The notes under the pieces were generated by a model, which searched no databases, was not told the DNA's origin, and was given only the letters and a program-made list of their open reading frames with translations. From NCBI RefSeq assembly GCF_003601985.1, contig NZ_QZXA01000007.1, forward strand, positions 186,001 to 250,000: a stretch of 64,000 bases of DNA, written 5' to 3'. The translations under genes and the position numbers were made by a program. The stretch comes from Mesorhizobium jarvisii (GTDB lineage Bacteria; Pseudomonadota; Alphaproteobacteria; Rhizobiales; Rhizobiaceae). Position 1 is the first letter of the stretch; each line of letters starts with the position of its first letter. Shown in pieces: positions 31,120 through 39,451 of this stretch.

Positions 31120-32464
31120 CCTCCGCCTGCAATTGTTGGCATGGGTGGTGCTGCCGCTGGCCGGACTCGCCACCATCAATCTGTGGACCAGCCATGGCAG
31201 CGCGCTCGCCACCGCTAACCTGGTCACCGACCGAATGCTGCTCGGCTCGGCTCGGACGATCGCCGAGCAGGTCGCCATGACCGACGGTGTGCTCGATGCC
31301 ACGATACCGCCGGCAGCGATCGAGATGTTCGATACGGGCGACCGCGACAGCGTCTACTACCACGTCAAGACTGCCAGAGGGCGGCTGCTGACCGGCTATC
31401 CCAATCTGCCGGAGGCATTGACGCCGTCCAGCACCGAGGCAACCTATCGCGATCACCGGCTGCGGCTGCTTACCTTCAGCCAGGGTGTGGTCGGCGCCGC
31501 CGAGGATTCGCCGATATCGGTTACGGTCGGCGTCACCCTTGCCGGACATGACGCGATGGTGCGACGACTCTGGTTTGGCGCCTTTGCCCAGCAGTTGGCG
31601 CTGGTGGCTATCGCCGGCCTGTTCGTGCTGCTTGGCCTGCATCGCGGCCTGGCGCCGCTTATCAGGCTGCGCGACGTGGTGCGGTCGCCGAACCGCAGCG
31701 ACCTCGATCCGATTGAAGTGCGAGGCGCGCAGAGTGAAATCCGGCCGCTGATCGATGCGCTAAACGCCTATATGGCACGTGTGCGGGCACAGATGGCGTC
31801 GCAACGCCGCTTCGTCGCCAACGCCGCGCACCAGTTGCGCACGCCGCTGGCGCTGCTGTCGACGCAGGCGAGCTACGCGCTGCGAGAGACCGTCCCCGAT
31901 GCCCGCCACGAGGCACTGGTGGCCTTGCAGGCAAGCTCCGGCCGCCTGGCACGGCTTGCCGAACAACTGCTGACCTTGTCGAGAGCCGAGCCGGGCAGCC
32001 GACGGCCGCGCGCCGACCGTGTCGACCTGACCGAAGCGGCTCGCCAGGTTCTGGAAACCCATGCGCCGATCGCCGTCAGCCGCAACGTCGATCTCGGCCT
32101 TGAGGAGGCCGGTCCCGTGCCGGTCATCGGCGACGGCACCATGCTGCGCGAGATGATCGTCAACCTCGTCGACAATGCGCTGCGCTACTCCTCGTCAGGT
32201 GGCAGCGTCACTGTGAGGCTGGCGGCCCTCGATGGCGAAGCCGTACTGACGGTCACCGACGACGGGCCTGGCATCCCGGTGGAAGAGCGGGATCACGTGT
32301 TCGAGCGCTTCTATCGCATCGCCGGCTCGACCGAGGAAGGCAGCGGGCTGGGGCTCGCCATCGTGCGCGAGGTTATCGAAAACGCCGGCGGCCGCGTCAC
32401 CCTGCGGGATGGCGCGGCCGGCGGTCTGGTGGTTGACGTGAGGTTGCCGCTGGCAAGCAGCTAG
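31106..32464 (+). CDS. Sensor histidine kinase (TctE-like)
   Basis: A 452-residue inner-membrane kinase. The first membrane helix is LQLLAWVVLPLAGLATINLW, followed by a periplasmic sensor of about 130 residues (two-component sensor kinase N-terminal type, with VYYHVKTARGRLLTGYPNLP). The second helix is LALVAIAGLFVLLGL, then a HAMP-like linker. The H-box is RRFVANAAHQLRTPLALLST, and the ATPase N-box (NLVDNALRYSSSGG), G1 (DDGPGIP) and G2 (EGSGLGLAIV) are intact. The start at 31106 overlaps the response regulator gene. The signal is probably a small organic acid by analogy with TctE. Confidence 0.92.
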   Translation: MKINSLRLQLLAWVVLPLAGLATINLWTSHGSALATANLVTDRMLLGSARTIAEQVAMTDGVLDATIPPAAIEMFDTGDRDSVYYHVKTARGRLLTGYPNLPEALTPSSTEATYRDHRLRLLTFSQGVVGAAEDSPISVTVGVTLAGHDAMVRRLWFGAFAQQLALVAIAGLFVLLGLHRGLAPLIRLRDVVRSPNRSDLDPIEVRGAQSEIRPLIDALNAYMARVRAQMASQRRFVANAAHQLRTPLALLSTQASYALRETVPDARHEALVALQASSGRLARLAEQLLTLSRAEPGSRRPRADRVDLTEAARQVLETHAPIAVSRNVDLGLEEAGPVPVIGDGTMLREMIVNLVDNALRYSSSGGSVTVRLAALDGEAVLTVTDDGPGIPVEERDHVFERFYRIAGSTEEGSGLGLAIVREVIENAGGRVTLRDGAAGGLVVDVRLPLASS

Positions 32465-32477
32465 CCCATGTCGCCGC

Positions 32478-33356
32478 TCATTGCGTCTCATGCAGCGGCT
32501 GGGGACGCCATTTCGCCAGGCGATCCTCGACCATGGTCATCAGATATTCGGCGCCGAGCGCCACCACCATGACAATGACGATTGCCGCATACATGCCGGC
32601 GGCGTCGAAGGATCCCTTGGCGATATTGATCAGCAGGCCGATGCCATAGCGCGAGCCGACGAATTCGCCGACGATCGCACCGATGATGGCAAAGCCGAAG
32701 CTGACATGCAGGCTGGCGAAGATCCAGCTCATCGCCGAAGGGACGATGACCGAGCGCGTCAACTGCCAGTTGGAGGCTCCGAGGATACGGGCATTGGCGA
32801 TCATTGCCCTGTCGGCCTCCCGCACGCCCTGGAATGCATTGTGGAAGACAACGAAGAAAACCATGACGAAGGCAAGCGCCACTTTCGAAGCGAGGCCAAG
32901 GCCGAGGATCATGATGAAGATCGGCGCCAGAACCACGCGGGGGATGGAATTGATCACCTTGATGTAGATGGAGAAAATGTCGGCGGCCATGCGGTTGCGA
33001 CCGAGCGCGACGCCGATGATGATGCCGGCTACCGAGCCGGTCACGAAGCCAATGACCGACTCCTCCATGGTAACATAGAGATGATACCAGAGCGGCCCCT
33101 CGGACGTTCCTTCCGTCGTCCATTCATAGAGCCGCTGCGCGATCGCGCTCGGCATCGCGTAGAAGAACGGATCGATCCACGCCAGGCGTGCGGCAATCTC
33201 CCACAGGCCGAGAAAGGCGACCAGGATGGCGACCCGCCAGAATATGACGGTGCGGCGACGGCGCTGCGATGCTTTTGCCGCGGCCGCTTCGATTTCCGCG
33301 TCGGAAGTGCCAGGCTTGAATGCCCCTGCCCTGATGTCGATGGCGGCATCTGTCAT
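32478..33356 (-). CDS. NitT/TauT-type ABC transporter permease
   Basis: A 292-residue inner-membrane permease of the SsuC/TauC/ThiX class. After a cytosolic N-terminus and first helix (VAILVAFLGLWEIAARL), the core has about six helices, with the ATPase-docking EAA segment in READRAMIANARILGASNWQ. It is the last gene of a three-gene transporter operon (binding protein, ATPase, permease), 11 bases after the ATPase gene, and ends 13 bases from the convergent kinase gene. The substrate (a sulfonate, nitrate, pyrimidine or aromatic acid) cannot be told. Confidence 0.9.
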   Translation of the reverse strand: MTDAAIDIRAGAFKPGTSDAEIEAAAAKASQRRRRTVIFWRVAILVAFLGLWEIAARLAWIDPFFYAMPSAIAQRLYEWTTEGTSEGPLWYHLYVTMEESVIGFVTGSVAGIIIGVALGRNRMAADIFSIYIKVINSIPRVVLAPIFIMILGLGLASKVALAFVMVFFVVFHNAFQGVREADRAMIANARILGASNWQLTRSVIVPSAMSWIFASLHVSFGFAIIGAIVGEFVGSRYGIGLLINIAKGSFDAAGMYAAIVIVMVVALGAEYLMTMVEDRLAKWRPQPLHETQ

Positions 33357-33367
33357 GGCGTTCCTCC

Positions 33368-34177
33368 TCAGGCCGCCGCGCGTGCATAGCTGGTCTCGAC
33401 CTCTTCCTTGAGGTCGGCCCAGATGGTGCGCGAGTAATCGATGAAGCTTTGTTCGTAGCGGATGTCGGCGACGACGCGCGGGCGCGGCAGGTCGATCGTG
33501 TAGACCGACTTCACGGTGGCCGGCCCGGCGGTCAGGACATAGACCTTGTCGGCCAAGGCAATCGCCTCTTCCAGGTCATGGGTTACGAAGACCACGGAAG
33601 CCTTTGCTTCGGACCAAAGGCGCAGCAACTCCTCATGCATCAGCACGCGGGTCTGCACGTCAAGCGCCGAAAACGGCTCGTCCATGAGCAGGATCTCCGG
33701 ACCGTTTATGAAAGTCTGCGCCAGCGCCACGCGCTTGCGCATACCGCCCGAAAGCTGGTGCGGATAATGCTGCTCGAATCGCGACAGGCCGACGCGCGCT
33801 AGCCAGTCTCGCGCCGCGGCCATGGCTTCGGACTTGGCCTTGCCGCGAAAGAGCGGACCAGCCATCACGTTGTCGATCACGGTTCGCCACGGAAACAGGG
33901 CATCGCTTTGGAAAACAAAGCCGATGCGCGGGTCTATCCCTTTGACCGGCGCGCCCATGACACGAACCTCGCCAGCACTTGGGCTTGCCAGTCCGGTCAC
34001 CAAGTTGAGGGTGGTAGATTTTCCGCAGCCGGTGGGGCCGACAACGGCGACGAATTCGCCGCGCTGTACGGTCATGGTGAAGTCGCGCAGTGCCGTCAGC
34101 GATTTGCCGGTGGGTGAAAGGAAACGCCGACTGACGTTGATCAGCTCGATCGCCGGTGCATTTTTTTCAATAGCCAT
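33368..34177 (-). CDS. NitT/TauT-type ABC transporter ATP-binding protein
   Basis: A 269-residue ATPase of the SsuB/TauB class. Walker A is GPTGCGKST, the Q-loop is FVFQSDALFPWRT, the signature LSGGMRKRVAL, Walker B ILLMDEPFSALD and the switch histidine is in VVFVTHDLEEAI. All are intact. It couples ATP hydrolysis to import through the permease encoded downstream. The start at 34177 has a weak GGAGTT ribosome-binding site. It sits between the binding-protein and permease genes. Confidence 0.92.
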   Translation of the reverse strand: MAIEKNAPAIELINVSRRFLSPTGKSLTALRDFTMTVQRGEFVAVVGPTGCGKSTTLNLVTGLASPSAGEVRVMGAPVKGIDPRIGFVFQSDALFPWRTVIDNVMAGPLFRGKAKSEAMAAARDWLARVGLSRFEQHYPHQLSGGMRKRVALAQTFINGPEILLMDEPFSALDVQTRVLMHEELLRLWSEAKASVVFVTHDLEEAIALADKVYVLTAGPATVKSVYTIDLPRPRVVADIRYEQSFIDYSRTIWADLKEEVETSYARAAA

Positions 34178-34285
34178 GGTGGAACTCCTGGATAAGAGCA
34201 GACGCCCGCCGTCGGCCCCAAGGCCGCCGGACGTGAAAAACTGACGGGTGCCGGCGCGATGGCTTCATCGCGCCGGCACGGCCTG

Positions 34286-35299
34286 CTACTTGGCGTTCTT
34301 GACGAATTCCGAGGTGTAGGTCTTGGCAAGGTCGATCTGCTTGCCCTGCAGTTCCTTCTTGAAGGCTGAAAGAACCGTCAGCACTGTCTCAGGTCCACCC
34401 TCGGGCATGATCCCGTCGGGGGTGAACATCGCCTTGCCGGCATCGAGGGCCTTCACATAGCCTTCCTTGTCGCCGACATAATAGTCCTTCGGCATCTTGT
34501 CGGCGATCTCGGCGCCGCTATGCGAATTGATGAACTTCTGCGTCTTGACGAAAGCGTTGGCCAGCTTCTGCACGATGTCCTTGTGCGCTTCGACCCAATC
34601 TGTCTGCATATAGAGGGAGGCGGCCGGGTAGGTGCCGCCGAGCGCGGCCTTGGTGCCTTCCATCGTGCGCATGTCGATAAGGACTTTGGCCTCACCAGTC
34701 TTCAGCAGCCGCGTGATCGTCGGTTCGGTCGTCATGCCCGCCTGGATCTTGTCCTGCTGCATGGCGGCAATGAAGGTGTTGCCGGCGCCGACCGGAACCG
34801 AAGTGAATTCGCCGAGCTTCAAGCCGTTCTTGACGGCAAGATATTCGGTAAGAAAATTCGTCGATGAGCCTAGACCGGTCACGCCCAGGCTCATGCCCTT
34901 GAAGTCGGCGGGCGACTTGATCTCGGGATGCTTGGTCGAAACGAGCTCGACCTCGCCCGGCGCCTGGCTGAACTGGACGATGGATTCGACGAATTTGCCC
35001 TTGGCCTGCAGATCGATGCAGTGATCATAAAAGCCGACAACTCCTTGCACGGCACCGGCAAGCATCTCGTTTTCGGCGTCGACCCCGGCCGGCTCATTCA
35101 GCAACTCGACGTCGAGACCCTCGTCCTTGAAATAGCCCAGTGCTTCGGTCAGTTTGGCTGGCAGGTAAATCTGCTTCTCGTAGCCGCCGACCATGATGGA
35201 AACTTTGTCGGCGGCGTGTACGGACGGCGCTGACAAGGCCATGGCGGCGACGAGTGCGGTTGTGGCGGCTGAATCAAGCAGAATTCGCGCGAGCGACAT
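34286..35299 (-). CDS. NitT/TauT-type ABC transporter periplasmic binding protein (NMT1/SsuA-like)
   Basis: A 337-residue exported protein. The signal peptide ends at VHAADK near residue 31. The mature part begins SIMVGGYEKQIYLPAKLTEA and has EGLDVELLNEP, the FYDHCIDLQAKG segment, VTGLGSSTNFLTEYLAVKNG and IQAGMTTEPTITRLL, all typical of the NMT1/SsuA superfamily. It selects the substrate for the transporter. The start at 35299 was chosen for the signal peptide and its GGGAAGAGG ribosome-binding site. The ligand is unknown, and the TctDE-like system alongside hints at an organic acid only weakly. Confidence 0.9.
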   Translation of the reverse strand: MSLARILLDSAATTALVAAMALSAPSVHAADKVSIMVGGYEKQIYLPAKLTEALGYFKDEGLDVELLNEPAGVDAENEMLAGAVQGVVGFYDHCIDLQAKGKFVESIVQFSQAPGEVELVSTKHPEIKSPADFKGMSLGVTGLGSSTNFLTEYLAVKNGLKLGEFTSVPVGAGNTFIAAMQQDKIQAGMTTEPTITRLLKTGEAKVLIDMRTMEGTKAALGGTYPAASLYMQTDWVEAHKDIVQKLANAFVKTQKFINSHSGAEIADKMPKDYYVGDKEGYVKALDAGKAMFTPDGIMPEGGPETVLTVLSAFKKELQGKQIDLAKTYTSEFVKNAK

Positions 35300-35503
35300 G
35301 GCCTCTTCCCTTTGTTCGTTTCCCGCGCCCCTCTCTCTCCCATCGCTTTTGCGCGACAATATGGGGGCGCCGGACAAGAGTTATGGCACCAACCTTTCAT
35401 CCAGCTTTCAGGGTAAAGCCGAAAATGACGGCAAAGCTTACGGATCAGTAGGCCGTGGCCAGCAGGCCGTCGCGGCGTCGTGAAAATGCCCGCCGTGCCA
35501 AGT

Positions 35504-36280
35504 TCAGCGGTCAAACCCAAGCACGTCGCGCATATCATATTCGCCGGGCGAGCGTCCCGACACCCAAAGTGCCGCGGCGATGGCGCCACGGGCGAACATG
35601 GTGCGGTCGCCGGCAGCGTGCGACAAGGTAACAAGCTCGCCTTCGGCACAGAAGCTGACGCTGTGTTCGCCGATGATGCTGCCGCCGCGAACCACCGCAA
35701 AACCGATCTCGCCGGCCGGCCGCGCGCCGGTGACGCCGTCGCGGACGCGCCTTGCGACCGCGTCCAGGTCGACGCGGCGTCCACCGGCGACGGCCTGTCC
35801 CAGCATCAGTGCGGTGCCCGACGGCGCATCGATCTTGTGGCGATGATGCGCCTCGAAAATTTCGGCATCCCAATTTTCGGGGGCAAGTGCCCTCGCCGCC
35901 CGCTCGACCAGTCCGACCAGCATGTTCAGTCCAAGCGAAAAACTGCCGGAGCGGACGATGGGAATCGTTTTCGCGGCATCGGCTATATCAGCCAGTTCGC
36001 CCGCATCGAAACCGGTCGAACCGATCACCAGGGCCGGTCCGCCCCAATTTGCGCAAACCCTCGCCAGATCGGCGGAGGCGGCGGGCGTGGTGAAATCGAT
36101 CACCACATCGGTCATGGCAAGCGCCTCGTCGCGGCTCGCCAGCCCATCGCCGACACTGCTTGGGCGATGGAAGCGGGCAGCAAGCGCGAGCCGCGGATCG
36201 GCCTGCACGGCCTCCGCCATCTGCCGCCCCATGCGGCCCAGCGCGCCGGCGATGGCGATCCGGATCGGCGGTTGCACCAT
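35504..36280 (-). CDS. dapB: 4-hydroxy-tetrahydrodipicolinate reductase DapB
   Basis: A 258-residue cytosolic enzyme of lysine and diaminopimelate synthesis. The nucleotide-binding site is IRIAIAGALGRMGRQMAEAV, FTTPAAS is in the dinucleotide fold, and the signature EAHHRHKIDAPSGTAL carries the catalytic His and Lys. VRDGVTGARPAGEIGFAVV and the C-terminal GRSPGEYDMRDVLGF complete the fold. It starts eight bases after the helicase gene stop on the same strand, so the two are probably co-transcribed. Confidence 0.95.
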   Translation of the reverse strand: MVQPPIRIAIAGALGRMGRQMAEAVQADPRLALAARFHRPSSVGDGLASRDEALAMTDVVIDFTTPAASADLARVCANWGGPALVIGSTGFDAGELADIADAAKTIPIVRSGSFSLGLNMLVGLVERAARALAPENWDAEIFEAHHRHKIDAPSGTALMLGQAVAGGRRVDLDAVARRVRDGVTGARPAGEIGFAVVRGGSIIGEHSVSFCAEGELVTLSHAAGDRTMFARGAIAAALWVSGRSPGEYDMRDVLGFDR

Positions 36281-36288
36281 GATCTCGG

Positions 36289-38382
36289 CTATTTCCACAT
36301 GCCGCGCATGCGCGCGCCGATGTCGACGCGCACCTCCGGCCGGGGCGCCCTGCCCTGTGCCGCCTGTGCGCTCGGCCACGACATCTGCTGGAACGCTCCA
36401 AGGATCGAGGCGGGGATGAAGCGGGTGCGTGAGGCGTAGAGGTGACGGTCGCCGCGCGCGGCCTGGCCATGGGGAAAGAAGCGCTGCGGCATGACCAGGT
36501 TGAGGCTGTCCTTGGCCCGCGTCATCGCCACATAGAGCAGCCGGCGCTCCTCCTCGATATCCTCCTTGGTGCCGACGCCGAGATCGGCCGGAATGCAGCC
36601 ATCGACGGTGTTGAGCACGAAGACGTTCTTCCACTCCTGGCCCTTGGCCGAGTGGATGGTCGAAAGGATCAGATAGTCCTCGTCGCGATGCGGCGGCCCC
36701 GCCTGGTCGCTGGTCGCGTCCGGCGGATCGAGCGTGAGTTCGGTCAGGAAGCGTTCGCGCGAGGCGTAGCCAGAGCCGATCTGCTCGAGCTGCAACAGGT
36801 CGGCGCGGCGTGTGACGGCATCCTCATGGATGCGTTCCAGATGTGGCTCGTACCAGAGCCTGACCTGTTCGAGATCGGCCGGCCATTTGGCGCCGGCCCG
36901 CAGGCCGGAATAGAGCGAGACGAAACCCGGCCAGTCATCTGCAGCGCGTTGCGGCGGCCGCCAGCCGGCCAGCCCCATCGCCTCGTCCAGAGCCGATGTC
37001 ATCGTCTCGACAATCTGCGCAGCAGCCGAAGGGCCAATGCCCGGCATCAGTTGCAGGACGCGAAAGCCGGCGACGCGGTCGCGCGGGTTTTCGGCAAAAC
37101 GCAGCACCGCCAGCACATCCTTGACATGGGCGGCATCGAGGAATTTCAGGCCGCCGAACTTGACGAAGGGAATGTTGCGCCGCGTCAGCTCGATCTCCAG
37201 CGGCCCGCTGTGATGCGAGGCGCGAAACAGCACTGCCTGCGATTTCAGCGCCGTGCCAGCTTCTCGTTCGGCCAGAATGGTATCGCAGACGAAGTTGGCC
37301 TGCTCGACCTCGTCGCGGACGCTCACCAGCCTTGGCTTGTCGGTGGATTTGCGCTCCGACCAAAGGTTCTTGGTGAAGCGCTCCGAGGCCTCGCCGATCA
37401 CCGCATTGGCGGCGGCCAGAATGGTTTCTGTCGAGCGGTAATTGCGCTCCAGCATCACCACATCGGCGGCCTGCGCGAACTGTTTTGGAAAATCGAGGAT
37501 GTTGCGCACCTCGGCGGCGCGGAACGAATAGATCGACTGCGCATCGTCGCCGACCACCGTCAGCCCGGCGCCGTCGGGTTTCAGCGCCATCAGGATCGAG
37601 GCCTGCAGCCGGTTGGTGTCCTGGTATTCGTCGACCAGAACGTGGTCGAAACGCCCGCCCAGATGCGCCGCTATTTCCGGCTCGGCCGCCATCTGCGCCC
37701 AGTAGAGCAGCAGATCGTCGTAATCGAGCACGTTCTGCGCCTGCTTGGCCTCGACATAGCCGGCGAACAGTTGCTTGAGCTGATCGGCCCAACCGGCGCA
37801 CCAGGGGAAAGCAGAACCCAGCACTTCGCCGAGCGGCGCCTGCGCGTTGACGGCGCGCGAATAGATGGCAAGGCAGGTGCCCTTGGTTGGGAAACGCGCC
37901 TCCGTTTTCGAGAAGCCAAGTTCGTGGCGCACGAGGTTCATCAGGTCGGCGGAATCCTCGCGATCATGGATGGTGAAGGCCGGGTCGAGGCCGATCTCCA
38001 GCGCATAGTCGCGCAACAGCCGGGCGCCGATGCCGTGAAAAGTGCCTGCCCAGGTCAGCGCATCGGTGATGACCGCGGCGTCGCGGCCGAGCACCTCGCC
38101 AGCGATGCGCTCGACGCGCTTGGCCATTTCGGACGCGGCGCGCCGCGAAAAGGTCATCAGCAGGATACGGCGCGGGTCGGCACCCCTGACGATCAGATGG
38201 GCGACGCGATGCGCTAGCGTGTTGGTCTTGCCCGAGCCGGCGCCGGCAATGACCAGCAAGGGCCCGGCGATCTTGCCGTCGCCATGCTCGACGGCCTGGC
38301 GCTGGGCGTCGTTCAGCCGCGCGAGATAGGCGGGCTGGGGAGTCGGTTCCAAAAATGTCGAATCATGGGCGGCGAGGTTCAT
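36289..38382 (-). CDS. UvrD/Rep-family ATP-dependent DNA helicase
   Basis: A 697-residue superfamily 1A helicase. Motif I is AGAGSGKTNTLAHRV, motif II VLVDEYQDTNRLQ, motif III VGDDAQSIYSFR, motif IV region MLERNYRSTE, motif V STIHSAKGQEWKNVFVLN and motif VI EEERRLLYVAMTRAKDSLNL. It is longer than Rep but close to UvrD, with a less conserved C-terminal end than UvrD1. A second UvrD elsewhere is expected, so a precise role in repair or replication restart cannot be assigned. It is upstream of dapB in a likely operon. Confidence 0.92.
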   Translation of the reverse strand: MNLAAHDSTFLEPTPQPAYLARLNDAQRQAVEHGDGKIAGPLLVIAGAGSGKTNTLAHRVAHLIVRGADPRRILLMTFSRRAASEMAKRVERIAGEVLGRDAAVITDALTWAGTFHGIGARLLRDYALEIGLDPAFTIHDREDSADLMNLVRHELGFSKTEARFPTKGTCLAIYSRAVNAQAPLGEVLGSAFPWCAGWADQLKQLFAGYVEAKQAQNVLDYDDLLLYWAQMAAEPEIAAHLGGRFDHVLVDEYQDTNRLQASILMALKPDGAGLTVVGDDAQSIYSFRAAEVRNILDFPKQFAQAADVVMLERNYRSTETILAAANAVIGEASERFTKNLWSERKSTDKPRLVSVRDEVEQANFVCDTILAEREAGTALKSQAVLFRASHHSGPLEIELTRRNIPFVKFGGLKFLDAAHVKDVLAVLRFAENPRDRVAGFRVLQLMPGIGPSAAAQIVETMTSALDEAMGLAGWRPPQRAADDWPGFVSLYSGLRAGAKWPADLEQVRLWYEPHLERIHEDAVTRRADLLQLEQIGSGYASRERFLTELTLDPPDATSDQAGPPHRDEDYLILSTIHSAKGQEWKNVFVLNTVDGCIPADLGVGTKEDIEEERRLLYVAMTRAKDSLNLVMPQRFFPHGQAARGDRHLYASRTRFIPASILGAFQQMSWPSAQAAQGRAPRPEVRVDIGARMRGMWK

Positions 38383-38494
38383 CGCCCATCAAGCATCGTT
38401 TCCGCTTTGTTCGCAACATGCAAGCGGCGCGACGGACCCTTGATTTTGATGCAATTCCCAACGCAAAGCGCTGTGCGCTTTTCCTGGAATTGCC

Positions 38495-38668
38495 CTACCG
38501 CCGGGGATCGACACCCATGGCCGCCGATTGGCGGCGCAGAACGTCGCGGTCACTTCTCGACGCGGGCAGCAACAGGGGATCGATGTCGCCGGGCACGTCA
38601 TCGATCATCTTTCGCGCGAGGCGATAGGCGAGAAAGGCGAATGTACCTGCTAGAAGCAAACGGATCAT
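38495..38668 (-). CDS. Very small single-span membrane protein (57 aa)
   Basis: Translating from ATG 38668 gives 57 residues: an N-terminal membrane segment (MIRLLLAGTFAFLAYRLARK), then MIDDVPGDIDPLLLPASRSD and a basic end. An AGGAGA ribosome-binding site lies 10 bases upstream. A GGAAC-N18-TT element, the general-stress EcfG/RpoE2 consensus of rhizobia, sits at 38719-38695 on the same strand and would give a 5' UTR of about 20 bases. The family is not recognised. The combination of site, spacing and membrane segment makes a real gene likely. Confidence 0.7.
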   Translation of the reverse strand: MIRLLLAGTFAFLAYRLARKMIDDVPGDIDPLLLPASRSDRDVLRRQSAAMGVDPRR

Positions 38669-38694
38669 GCCGCGGTTCTCCTCTGATGAGAGTC

Positions 38695-38719
38695 AACCGG
38701 AAACATGACGGTTTGTTCC
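38695..38719 (-). promoter_or_regulatory. Putative EcfG (general stress) promoter of the 57-aa gene
   Basis: On the minus strand GGAAC is followed by 18 bases and TT, with CGGTT around the -10. This matches the GGAAC-N18-TT consensus of EcfG/RpoE2-type sigma factors in rhizobia. It lies 27 bases from the start codon. The identity of the sigma factor is inferred from the consensus. Confidence 0.55.
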
Positions 38720-38779
38720 ATCACGCGAAGTTCGCAACCAAACCGATGGCGCGTCGTTGAAAGGGTGGAGGCGACAGCG

Positions 38780-38926
38780 ATGAAGAAGCTAGGATTAGCC
38801 CTCATTCTGGTGGTTTTGGCTGTCTCGGCCTGCGACAACAAATTGCCACCGACCAAGGCCCCTGGTGCCGAACAAAGCTCTCACGCCAGCGATCCTGTCA
38901 TGGACACGGAGACTGTCAGCAACTGA
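38780..38926 (+). CDS. Small lipoprotein (48 aa)
   Basis: A 48-residue protein, MKKLGLALILVVLAVSACDN, with a clear lipobox (AVSAC, cysteine 18), followed by KLPPTKAPGAEQSSHASDPV and a polar tail. It is an exported lipid-anchored peptide of about 31 mature residues. The start at 38780 has a GGAGG site 8-12 bases upstream; a longer reading from 38705 lacks a signal. Similar tiny lipoproteins are common in rhizobia. Function is unknown. Confidence 0.7.
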   Translation: MKKLGLALILVVLAVSACDNKLPPTKAPGAEQSSHASDPVMDTETVSN

Positions 38927-38957
38927 GATAGTTCCGGTGCAATGAGGACCGCAAACC

Positions 38958-39197
38958 TCAATGCATTGCAGCGATGCATTCTTCAAGCAGCTCAAGGCGG
39001 AACTTGGCATTGCGCAGTTCGTGGCCGGCGTCCTGCTGCAACTGACGGCCTCGGGCCGGCGATGCCACTGTGAGGTTTCTTTCCAGTTCGGCGATGCGCG
39101 CACGCACCTGCCGCGCCTCGTCCTGACGCAACGCCTTTATCCAGCTCCGCCCGCGCATCCGTCTTCCCGCAACAGCCCAAATACCGGCGCCTTCCAT
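38958..39197 (-). CDS. Possible small coiled-coil protein (79 aa)
   Basis: The frame from ATG 39197 gives a basic start (MEGAGIWAVAGRRMRGRSWI), then helical heptad-like sequence ARQVRARIAELERNL and ELRNAKFRLELLEECIAAM. No good ribosome-binding site is visible and no family is recognised. The helical second half looks more protein-like than the opposite-strand frame. I list it as a possible gene only. Confidence 0.4.
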   Translation of the reverse strand: MEGAGIWAVAGRRMRGRSWIKALRQDEARQVRARIAELERNLTVASPARGRQLQQDAGHELRNAKFRLELLEECIAAMH

Positions 39198-39451
39198 GCC
39201 ATAAAGACGCTAACGCCCTGCAAGTGCGAATATTCTAAATTTAATGGATGCTAATTTAGAAGGAGATCGGCGCGCGGGAAGAAGGCCGGCGCCGCTTGGG
39301 AGGAGAAGGCGCCGGCCAAGCGGATAAATCAGGTCCGCCGCACCATACAAGGTAGCTGAGTCTTGCCCCTGCGTCATGCGGGATCGCGGATTTCGGCCTT
39401 TTCCAGGCGTTTTCCACCGGCAAAGGCGTGCCGACGAGGGTCCGCAGCCGA
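39198..39451. other. Gene-free stretch downstream of the diaminopropionate operon
   Basis: This stretch contains a 10-bp inverted repeat (ggccggcgcc at 39284-39293, ggcgccggcc at 39308-39317, 14-base loop). It could end the operon transcript, though it lies about 135 bases past the stop and has no T-run. An AT-rich patch is at 39228-39260. Confidence 0.45.

Noticed and set aside
35300..35503. Possible TPP riboswitch before the NMT1-like binding-protein gene
   Set aside because: The CUGAGA and ACCUGAUC-type conserved segments are not present on the minus strand, so a thiamine-precursor role for the transporter has no support here.
36442..38217. A 591-codon open frame antisense to the UvrD-like helicase
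   Set aside because: No domain, low-complexity composition, and it lies wholly within a gene with all SF1 helicase motifs.
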